From Isoetes taiwanensis (Eukaryota; Streptophyta; Lycopodiopsida; Isoetales; Isoetaceae): a stretch of 64,000 bases of DNA. Where the stretch lies: the NCBI GenBank assembly GCA_021234155.1, contig JAJEKV010000110.1:1642338-1706337 (forward strand), given 5' to 3'. Position numbers and translations under genes: made by a program. How positions within the stretch are numbered: the first letter of the stretch is position 1; each line of letters opens with the position of its first letter. Below, one piece after another: positions 55,021 through 64,000 of this stretch. The notes below the pieces were generated by a model, which was not told the origin of the DNA, made no database searches, and saw nothing but the letters and a program-made list of their open reading frames with translations.

Positions 55021-56900
55021 TGTACAACAACAAAGAAGAAGTGTCTTGATAGCATAATTGAAGTTGAAATTTGGAATTCCAAATGGATTTGCCTAAGGAT
55101 ATTAGTTTAATATATAGTACATGTTCTTCTGTGATCTAATGCCTATGTGAGATGCTTGATGTCTCTCCGTGTCTCCCCTCCTATGCAATTAAATTATCAA
55201 AATACCTTTATATGATAGTGACCTTATATCGAACAAGCAAGCTTGATTCAAAGCATTGTGATAACGCAAAATAAAGAAATGAAAAATTACTGGCTTGTGC
55301 ACAGATTTTGAGAAGGTTGAGAAGCAATTACCAATCTATGTGCCCTTACTTGAATTATAAATCTGCTATTCAAGTTGCCTGTAATAGTTGAATCTAAATT
55401 CTACAATAGATAAATTGAGAGCTTCATGCTTTCTCAGTTGATCGGTTGGATGAAACATATATTCTCATGCTTGATCTGCTTAGATACAAAAGACTGAATT
55501 GGATTGTTGCTCCTAAGTTACAACGGAAAGAGGCATAAGAATCATAAGATGAGCCATGACAATTGAATGGGAAAATACAGGCAAGGAAACTGCATGCGGC
55601 AGATCAGAAGCCACAGAGTAAGTTACCAATGTATTCTTCCTGTTGATCCCTATGAGAGCTAAGAAGCAAAAACAATTCACGGTATCAATAGGTTTGAAGA
55701 TTTGAATAGACATAGTTTGCAAGCAAATATTCAACATTGCAAAATCGCCAAAGTTCGTCTTGTTTTTGGAATAGCTCTGCATGATTTATTCTGCATTTAA
55801 CAAAACAACAACCACATAAGTTTTTAGTTCATCGGTGTCTCTGTATAAGATTTTCAACCATGTTCTACCTGTTTAAGCTTTGCAGATAATGAAAATTTAT
55901 ATCAGAGAATGGGTTCTAAAAAAAGTTCTAAAAAAAAACAATCGAGCTTAACGATAAAAAAAAACCAATGTCTAAAGGGATAAAAAATGGCGCAAAATGA
56001 GTTTTTGATCGCGGTGAAAAAAATTGGTGTCTAAAACACGAAACATCTTAGGGCATATTCATATGGGAAAATACCAAAAAGTTTTTCACCATCGAAAAAA
56101 TGATTAGTAATAATGGCCATCAGATCATAAGATATGCCCATAATATGCTATACCAAAACCCACGCTCCCCCTAATGAACTGCCCCTTAACAGGATTGCCC
56201 CTTAATCAGGATTTTGAATCTGTAGCAAAAACCCATTCGGGGTGTCCCCGAGATAGGAAATAATACAATCGCAGATTCAATTACTGAAAGAATCCGATTG
56301 CTTGAAACGTAGAGCAGACAGATCAGAGTGTGCGGTTGCAGAAGCATTTGAGAATTTACGATTGGAAAAAAAATTTGCAAGAAAGTTTGCGGTCAAAGTT
56401 TGTGAGGTTCTTTATATTTTTTCCAGCTGGAATCTAGGTTTTTGTAGATCTTTTTTGGATAGCTTAAAATATAAAGAAAATATACTTGTATTGTTTTAAG
56501 GGTTTGTCTCACATTGATATGCGGCGTTACTGGCACATAGATAGATGCCCCTAAAGCTTTTATCGAGCATAATGTATCACCTATCAAACCATTCTAATTT
56601 CAAATAATGAACATTTAAATTCAGATTCATTGTAGTTGATGTTTCTTTTCATGTTGTTTTCCATATTAAATTGCAGCCGATGTTTCTTTCTATATTGTTT
56701 TCCACTTTAAATTGCAGTAACAAACTATCAAAACATGAGAAAGGACTATTTCAAAGCCTTCATTTTAACTCTATAATATACTGGTGAATATGCGTACGTG
56801 AAAGGGCTTGTGATCTATAACCAAAACTGAATCCCGTCAAATCCTAATACATGAAATGGCTTTTGCCCTTTGTTAAAAGTTAAGAACTCAACAAAAGAAC
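55021..56900. other. Unassigned AT-rich DNA
   Basis: No gene is called. Frames up to 89 codons (55513-55782, minus) have no recognisable motif. Confidence 0.45.
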
Positions 56901-57560
56901 ATCAACTTCAGCTACTAGAGGTCTTCAATATCAGATAAAATGCTGAAGATTGACTCTGTAGATACCCCCTCTTCAAATATGTGCAGGAGGGTGCCTATTT
57001 GCTATATAGTCATGTAACATTTTCTTAATATTAAATAAAATTCTTTATCCATAAAAAAAGAAATATAAAAGATTAGATAGTGAATATACCCTATTTTTTT
57101 CCTCCTAATAAAAAGCATTATGTACTGAAGTGCATGTCTCATGCTATATTAGCAAGTAAGACACCAAGGATATTTACTTAGAGAGCTATATTATAAAGAG
57201 AAGAATCACCAAAATGAGTAAATATCTAGGTGTATCAAATTTCACAAACATGAGAGGTGACTATAAGAATTCGAATTAACCACCTCTCCTCCCTTCAACT
57301 TTCAATTGCCTCATCTGCAAATTTCTACATTCTCCAACATAAGACAAGTATTGAAGATACTCAATACTACTTAATATAAACTTTACCTAGCGTGATAGTC
57401 ATAATGGCATGTCAATATAGAGTAGGAGGGACACATAAATAATGCAGAAAGAGCTTCAAAGGCTATAGGATTAGTAGAAAAAGTTCGCATCAATTGCCCA
57501 CAACAATATGGGCTTTAAAATAAGATAAGAGTGTCATTACAAGCATCCTTAGCGTCAAAC
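56900..57560. repeat. Direct repeat, left copy (LINE 3' end plus flank)
   Basis: ACTAGAGGTCTTCAATATC through the A-rich LINE terminus (to about 57060), and then ~450 bp of flank, recur at 60010-60650 with scattered differences. Confidence 0.88.
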
Positions 57561-58350
57561 AAAGCTAAACAAAAGATATTACCTTGTATAGCTTGAATAA
57601 GCTTGGTAATGCTTGGTTTTCTAAGAAAAGTTGAAAATGATAGCTCCTTTTTCACATCTCCATATCTAACATTGTGGGCTAACCAAATCCTGTTGCTTCC
57701 TGTTCAAAGCGACTTTGAACGCGTGCAGTGATAGTACATTTAATCATATGCAACTGAAGAAAGACGAAAATCAGCCTTAGACAAAACCTGTTAGAAGGGA
57801 TATTGTTGCAAAGACATGGCATAAAAGGTGCATTAATTGTAGAAGAAACACGCAGAGTCTACAAATGAAAGGAGATGAGAGGTAAAGACAATACTTTGTT
57901 TCGAGACGAGACAAAGAGAATTGTCCTTTCTTTAATCAGGTAGAGTCGATCCAATCCTAGAGTTTTAGCAAATGCAAAAAAAACTTTGTGCTACAAGCTA
58001 GGCCTTTGGGAACCGATGGCACATTTTTAGCCTTTTCTAGGTCATTAGATGGAAAAAAAATGCAAAAAAGGCCCACCCTATAAATTTGTCCTATAGCTAT
58101 AAGAAGTATGAGGAGATACACATATAAGATTAGATGAGAACGACCACTTCTGTGGTAGGAGCAAAATACACTCCACGGACTAGAGAGAGGGATTCGAGGA
58201 CAGGAGCTCCACCAGGTGCTGCTTTTGTTGCCTTAAACACTTCAGGTGGCAAGCATTTGGTCCAGGGAGGCATGGGGGTTGCCGGCCTTTAGATAGCATC
58301 GGAAAAAAAAGCGAGTAAACTGGCGAGAATCTTCTTTCTTCCACATCGGT
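57561..58350. other. Unassigned
   Basis: No domain is found in either strand. Confidence 0.4.
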
Positions 58351-58659
58351 GTGCAAAGAATTGACGCTGGAATAGATCTCTACAAATCGATTCCCCTCTG
58401 GCACAGGAAGAGCAGGGGATGGGTTTGGACCAATCGGTTGTGTAAGCGCCAGATTGGCACTACAAATGCTGAATCGACCGTGTTAGGCACTGAAGAGGGC
58501 CTGAGCAGAGTTGGAAGCCCGTTTGCAGGGGAAGAGGGGGGGACTATCGGCTATGGGGATTTTGGCCCCCAACAAGGGAAGCTTCTAATCTCCATACAGT
58601 ACGAGAGGCATCAAGTGATGGAGCAAGCAATAGCAATGACCATATCATGTCAGAATTGA
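58351..58659 (+). CDS. 102-aa ORF, possible LINE-related
   Basis: A Gly-rich, charged product without a recognised domain. It precedes LINE-like coding on the same strand and might be part of its ORF, but frames are broken between them. Low confidence that it is coding. Confidence 0.25.
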   Translation: MQRIDAGIDLYKSIPLWHRKSRGWVWTNRLCKRQIGTTNAESTVLGTEEGLSRVGSPFAGEEGGTIGYGDFGPQQGKLLISIQYERHQVMEQAIAMTISCQN

Positions 58660-58879
58660 ATGTGCAAGCTGACCCCAAAATACACATTGATAATAAAAAA
58701 GATGCTAACATAGGTAAGTCCTCTCCCTTTGTAGATAATGTGATTTATCAGAAGCAAAAGCAAGATATAGGAATTAAGTCTGCATTACAAGGTCAGCGTC
58801 ATGAAAGGAGAATTTAGCATGACACAACTAGTAAAGATCTAGCCGAAGCAAGGTCTCCGAGTTCACGAGAAGTCCATCA

Positions 58880-60176
58880 AAGAGGAAATGTATGGAAAGG
58901 CTCATATACAGTGACAACAGTGAGCAGACCAAGGTTCTCAAAATGGATCCAAAATCAAATACCAAAGGCAAATAAAAGTGCAAGACTTAGCGAGGCACTT
59001 CAAAACACAAGTTGCCCTTCCATGGTCACTCTTCAATGGTTTAAGAACAAGCAATGACACACACACACCCCCAACCTTTCCCCTTTTTCTTAAAGGTCTG
59101 TTAGCAGCATGGAAAATAGTGGAAAAACTATTCACATTAAATAATAGTGATATGGATGCTGCTACTACTCCACCATGGTGGATTTTTGTTAACTTCCATG
59201 ACAAGATTGGACCTCTTGCATTAATAGCAAATGCTAGAGTGGTAAGAAGGTGGATGAGCCGCGGTATAAATTATTGCTCAATGTGGTATAAGAATGGTCA
59301 GTTATGTGGATGGGTTGAGTTCTAAAATGAATTTAGGCTACAACAATTTGATAGGGCAACGTGAGAAAGTATTGCAACAACGTTGCTGGACCACATAAAT
59401 AGTACAGGGACCGAGCCTTGGGCCCCTCATCTTTCTCTTCAGACAGGGTCGTTAAGTCAGCTTACAAATGTTTGAAAACATCTGGCATCATCTCCTTACA
59501 TCCTGCGTGGAATATGCGGTTATAATGATAGAAACTAAGAATGTGTCGAAGGGGGTGTGGTTAAATTTATCCCCTCAAGGGTATGCTCTCTTATCTGGCA
59601 AAGATTCCTCCAAGTGAATACAAAAGTTACAAAGTACAAAGAAGAGGTGGGCCCATCATGCCCCGCGTGCAAAATAAGTGATAAACCTTGGAGGATTGTC
59701 TGATAGAATGTAGAGATCTGCAATTAGTGTGGAATTGGTGCGAGGAAAGATTTGGTAATATACTAGGGACCAATCAGATCCTCTTCGGGGCATTTATCCC
59801 ATAGAATGGGTAATTCCTAAATGCATTGCCTTTCAAATAGTTAGGGCTTGGACACTATGGATCATATGAAAAAGAAGAAGAACAATAGTCTTTTTGTGAA
59901 GAATACACCATCAGCACTCGATTGGTGTATGCTCTGGAGAGGTGCTTAAGAAAGTACAAATGCATACGTGACTGTGACGCTACCTTGAAAGAGGTAGTTT
60001 GGGGACTTACATCAAACTTTAACTACTAGAGGTCTTCAATATCAGATAAAATGCTGAAGGTTGACTATGTAGCTACCCCCTAGCTACCCCCTCAGGAGGG
60101 TGCCTATTTCCTATATAGTCATGTAACATTTACTTAATATTAAATAGAATTCTTTGTCCATAAAAAAAAAAAAAGA
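58880..60176 (+). mobile_element. 3' part of a decayed L1-type LINE
   Basis: 58978-59325 encodes the post-RT region (LKGLLAAWKIVEKLF, PPWWIFVNF, IGPLALIANARVVRRW, MSRGIN), matching the plant L1 'pla....ar...rGI' pattern. 59445-59760 encodes zf-RVT pieces (DRVVKSAYKCLK, SLIWQRFLQVNTKV, CPACK, LIECRDLQLVWNWC) in shifting frames. An A-rich tail ends at about 60176. The reverse transcriptase core is missing. Confidence 0.75.
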
Positions 60177-60650
60177 AAACATATACGATTAGATAGTGAA
60201 TATACCCTCTCTCTTTTTTCTCTCCTAATAAGAAGCATTATGTACTGAAGTGCATGCCTCATTCTATATTAGCAACTAAGGCACCAATGATATTTACCTG
60301 GGCTATATATATTACAAAGAAAAGAATTACCAAAATAAGTAAATAACTAGGTGTATCAAATTTCACAAACTTGAGCGGTGATTATAAGAATTTAAATCGA
60401 ATTAACTTCGATTTAAATTCTTATAATCACCTCTCCTCCCTTCAACTTTCAATTGCCTCATCTGCAAATTTCTAGATTCCCCAACATAAGATAAGTATTG
60501 AAGACACTCAATACTACTTAATATAAAATTTACCTAGGATGACAGTCATAATGGCATGTCAATATAGAGTATGGACACATAAATAATGCAGAAAGAGCTT
60601 CAAAGGCTACTAGTAGTAGGAAAGTTCGCATCAATTGCCCGTAACAGATA
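60010..60650. repeat. Direct repeat, right copy
   Basis: Matches 56900-57560, including the LINE terminus and flank. It contains an extra perfect hairpin at 60378-60430. Confidence 0.88.
60378..60430. repeat. Perfect 24-bp inverted repeat, 5-bp loop
   Basis: Arms 60378-60401 and 60407-60430 are exact complements. The left direct repeat (about 57257) has only a short interrupted version, so the palindrome grew or was corrected in this copy. Confidence 0.95.
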
Positions 60651-60662
60651 TTTATAACATAG

Positions 60663-62141
60663 TTACCCAACATCCTTCACTCCAACATACCACACAGCAG
60701 ATGCTACCATTGTTGCAACCATATGACATATTTGCGTACTTTGGTTATGCCCCAACTTTGAAGTCCTTGCTAAAGTTGCGAACCATGTTGCATTGAGCGC
60801 AAGAAGGGTTTCAGCAACGAGCTTACTCCATCTTGGCATGTGCATATATGCATAGATTGGGCCGAAAGATGAGCAAACCATAGTGATGGCCACACAAATG
60901 GAGACTTGTTTCCAGGGATAGACGTTTGATGTTGAAACCTTATTCTTATTGTCTCCTTCTTGAACCAAAACATCACCTGTAGTAATGTATTTAAGGATGT
61001 CCAATGCCACGTGGCGTTCAAGTTTCTCACAAAAACTTGGTTGGCGAAGAAGCGATAAACTAGCCACGATGCTAAGAGTATCGTCTTCTACCTCTACTAA
61101 CATGTCTGAAACAAGTTGAAGATAACCCGGTTGCAATTTAGAAGTATCAATCCTGCAATCATGGGCCACCACTTGATGCACATATAAGGGCTCTTCAAAG
61201 ACACCAATGAGCCTTGCAGAGATTCTCTCATAGACGCCAGCGAGAGCTCTTATTGATAAGCCTATACTCACTAGTGTGGCCAACCAAAGCATGCCATGCC
61301 CAACAACACCTTTTGGTGCCAGCTTTTCCACCTTGAGAGATCCATAGAACCAACCTCCCACAACCAAAATCATTTCTAAGAGGTTGACTCCAAGACCAAG
61401 TAGTAAACGAAGTGGCTCATGCAAGTTGACATGAATGGAGGAGTCACTGGCAATCCCAATAACGTTTCCAACTTCTGAAGTATAGTTATACAACATTCTG
61501 TCAAAACCAATTAGTGAAAGAAGCACATCATCGCCGGCAATTGAATCGGCCCCGAGCTTTGAGAGCACAAGTCTCGATGTGAATATCCAAACTGCAAGTC
61601 CTCGGCCCGAGGCAGCACCCATGAGCCCGACTGCAATGCACACAGTTGAGTGGACAATGACATACATCCATATTGCTGATATCACTATACATTGTCTGCT
61701 CCTCCCAAACTCAGCTACTAGCTTTCGTATGCCAATGTACGGTGAAAGTACACCTTCTATTTGATATGATGTAATGTGCCTTCCAATGGTTGTTGCTTCC
61801 TGCACTTCCCATGGTGCTTCATTTCTTGTAGCAGTTCTAGTTGCCCTAACATCACACCAGCCGCATATCATAGATGCAACCATATCCAATTGCACCCTTT
61901 CCCTTAAAGGATCATTGCTGTACTCTTCTAATGCTTGAAGATGCTCCTGAGAGAATGCAACATATACCGAACTTGTATCCACGAATCTAGTAACTGAAAA
62001 CTCAGGACACCTTGGTGATTGTGTCCAATAGGCATTTGAGGCGGTGGTAACATCAGAGCGGAGCTTCCTTCCAACAATAAGCACGAGCCAGCGTTGCCTT
62101 CCTACTGCCTCTACCAACATTGCTAACCTGGTTAAAGCCAT
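60663..62141 (-). CDS. 492-aa multi-pass membrane protein, unknown family
   Basis: An uninterrupted ORF without introns. Likely membrane segments: 151-173, 245-268, 283-302, 411-432, 442-458 and 470-487, with a weaker one at 181-195. A hydrophilic N-terminal domain (30-150) and a soluble loop (303-408) lie between. No transporter, channel or receptor motif is recognised. The first ~25 residues are basic and Leu/Val rich and could be a signal or targeting segment. Stop TAA is just left of VKDVG. Its length and lack of decay, in a region of broken transposons, argue for a real host gene or a recent gene copy. A lineage-specific plant protein is my best description. Confidence 0.7.
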   Translation of the reverse strand: MALTRLAMLVEAVGRQRWLVLIVGRKLRSDVTTASNAYWTQSPRCPEFSVTRFVDTSSVYVAFSQEHLQALEEYSNDPLRERVQLDMVASMICGWCDVRATRTATRNEAPWEVQEATTIGRHITSYQIEGVLSPYIGIRKLVAEFGRSRQCIVISAIWMYVIVHSTVCIAVGLMGAASGRGLAVWIFTSRLVLSKLGADSIAGDDVLLSLIGFDRMLYNYTSEVGNVIGIASDSSIHVNLHEPLRLLLGLGVNLLEMILVVGGWFYGSLKVEKLAPKGVVGHGMLWLATLVSIGLSIRALAGVYERISARLIGVFEEPLYVHQVVAHDCRIDTSKLQPGYLQLVSDMLVEVEDDTLSIVASLSLLRQPSFCEKLERHVALDILKYITTGDVLVQEGDNKNKVSTSNVYPWKQVSICVAITMVCSSFGPIYAYMHMPRWSKLVAETLLALNATWFATLARTSKLGHNQSTQICHMVATMVASAVWYVGVKDVG

Positions 62142-63390
62142 GTGAAATTTAACTCATATTTTTAAGATTATGCTAATAGGCTAAGAATCTAAGAATAATT
62201 TAGGAAATAAGGCACAGGGAACATTACAAATATCCCTAGCTTGCGTTTAAGTTCAACTATACTATATCTTTGTATTCCTAGTAGCAAGATGCATTCCTCA
62301 AAATAGATTTTTCAATTGCTTTTATTTATAAATCCTCAATGCATTCACAAAGTGGCACTTAAAAATGCGTTCGTAAGAATATTGGATGTCATAGGTATAG
62401 TATATATCTTAGGTGGATACCTACTCACACAACTGCAAACAGTTGGCACCTATAACTATCTAACCCTTGTCAATATACAACATTATACTAGAAAACATTT
62501 ATCCACTTAATCTTCTATCGTTACAAAACACATCACTAGCATTAAAAGATCTTGAGTGGCTTCTTTATCTTCCTTTATAGCTTCATGAACAAAGTATACC
62601 TAGCTTATGGCTTAGTAGCTGTTGCATTTTACTTCTCAGAACTCCAATTGGTGTCAATAAGGCCATTTTGGAGATACAAGTCCTGGAACTGCAAGGTGGT
62701 GAATAAAAGAGTGGATTTAAGTGCCCATGGGGTTTTTCTAGTAAGGTGGGTTTCTTTGACTATTTTAGAGTGGATGTGTGCAATACAGAAACTAAATCCG
62801 GTACTTCTTATAGGCAATCAATATAGAGCATCATGCCAGTGGAAATTACCATATGCTCAAGGTATTATATTTTCTACTGCTAAGTTCTTGCCTAGCTATT
62901 ATTGAAATTGAAAGGTTGACCAGAGAAGCATTTGGAAAGAGAGGACCTGCAAGTAATGGCAATATAATCCCAAGTTTTTCTTTAATAATTGAACATCTCA
63001 ACTATAGAAACATGAGGATGACTAGAACTTATAGCCTTTTCTTTTGTTTGAATAGGCTATGCATTTGGTGGCAATGGTTAGTTGTTCGATGACTTGCTTG
63101 AGATTGAGGGCATAAACAATACAGAAAAAAAAGTTTAAGATGAGGTAGCTCGTTGTTGATAGAATGCATGGGTAGCCTGTTGTTGTTATTGTGCTATATA
63201 TTTTAAATAAGGTGCACCCTGGACTACCATAGTCGTCGGGTTTGTTGATTCTACGGCCCAGACCATATCTTGGAGCCTCTGGGCACCTCTCGTTTCGCTT
63301 ACAGTCATTTATGATTGGGGGCCTATTATTTTGAAATGTCAAATACGAGTTTGGCTAAGGTTTTGATGGAATATCGAGCCTCTATATGGC
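62142..63390. other. Upstream flank of the membrane-protein gene
   Basis: No domain is found. The promoter should lie at the left end of this stretch, but no clear TATA box is seen in the first 200 bp. The 117-codon plus frame at 62552-62905 has no known motif. Confidence 0.4.
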
Positions 63391-63394
63391 TTCG

Positions 63395-63495
63395 CTTAAG
63401 GTTTTAGATACGGGGGCTCGAACCTCTACCACAATAACTCAATGTCCTAATAAGACTAATTTAATCAATCTAATCAGTAAGCTAACGTGATTCTT
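63395..63495 (-). other. tRNA-like promoter boxes (possible SINE relic)
   Basis: On the minus strand GGTTCGAGCCCC (about 63411-63422) is a good box B, with a poor A-box-like TAGCTTACTGATTAG about 60 bp before it. The layout recalls 37908-37992. Confidence 0.35.
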
Positions 63496-63510
63496 TCTTA
63501 TCTTAAATCT

Positions 63511-63512
63511 AT

Positions 63513-63549
<37 letters not shown>
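63511..63549. repeat. Poly-T tract
   Basis: About 39 consecutive T, possibly the poly-A tail of a minus-strand retroposon; no element is recognised next to it. Confidence 0.9.
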
Positions 63550-63556
<7 letters not shown>

Positions 63557-64000
63557 AACCCATTCAATTATTTTAAGGATATGGGCTATGGTTTCAAGAA
63601 TTATATCCATATCAAATCCCCCTAGAATCCCCTGTTATTGTGCTATATATTCGTAGATTAAAACTACCTATTTCAGCAATGCACAATATACAAACTTGCC
63701 TAGAAAGAGAATCTAGGATGGGGTAGATGCTCAATTTCATTCTCTACGCATAAAAAACCTGCATTTGTAAGTTGGCATCCGTGGACAATATTTGAAGTAT
63801 TCACTACATGCCAAGAACAATATTTTAGATGCCATGACATGAGAATATGTCTGAAATGTATCTTTATGGACCTTCTTTCTATGCAATGTAAGTTATTGGG
63901 AAATGGATTTTAAAGAACTAATACCCAAAAGAAACTTTGGCAATGTCAAGGTCAACACGCCCCAATCAAAGGTACCAAATTGTTCTAGATCATTACTGTT
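63550..64000. other. Unassigned end of window
   Basis: AT-rich; nothing recognisable. Confidence 0.5.

Overview
This is nuclear DNA of a land plant with a large, repeat-rich genome. The evidence is GT-AG introns, an R2R3-MYB exon, plant L1-type LINEs with a zf-RVT domain, Ty1-copia and gag-only LTR elements, tRNA-derived SINE-like units and very low gene density. I cannot fix the species; a gymnosperm or another large-genome plant is a guess. No prokaryotic operon, CRISPR array, rRNA or functional tRNA gene is visible.

Layout. 1-2022: plant-transposon-like coding fragments (DUF8039-like exon; a 201-codon ORF) and a head-to-head inverted duplication. 2028-5659: a young gag-only LTR retrotransposon on the minus strand (LTRs about 0.95 kb, TSD attcc). 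6660-13317: a decayed DUF7869-type transposon-like gene, split at 7587-11178 by a second gag-only LTR element (TSD tatcc). 13114-27764: a 7.3-kb tandem duplication; each copy holds a gene tail, a SINE, a dead L1-type LINE, a 199-bp tandem array, a LINE 3' stub, a copia tail and the start of a further LTR. That LTR is complete only in the right copy (26938-28568) and is followed by a tRNA-iMet primer site.

28.6-32.9 kb: mostly unassigned, with a heat-shock-element cluster upstream of a TATA box and an orphan MYB exon. 32.9-36.0 kb: a tandem array interrupted by a 2.4-kb terminal-inverted-repeat transposon that carries a spliced gene. 38.7-39.5 kb: a minisatellite. 43.2 kb: a small gene for a secreted Gly/His-rich protein. 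44.1-44.9 kb: a copia gag/PBS relic. 47.0-52.9 kb: a GC-rich LINE of a different lineage, itself hit by a 459-bp hAT-like MITE. 52.9-55.0 kb: a large fold-back element. 56.9-60.6 kb: LINE debris between direct repeats. 60663-62141: an intact 492-codon multi-pass membrane protein gene of unknown family.

Only the Gly-rich gene and the membrane-protein gene look like intact host genes. The rest is a record of nested transposition whose order can be read from target-site duplications. I found no convincing new multi-gene system. The most unusual signals are the CG-versus-CNG difference pattern between the tandem copies, the 13-bp CACGCYNRGCGTG palindromes beside the head-to-head duplication, the hairpin series in the second gag-only element and the gene-carrying transposon.
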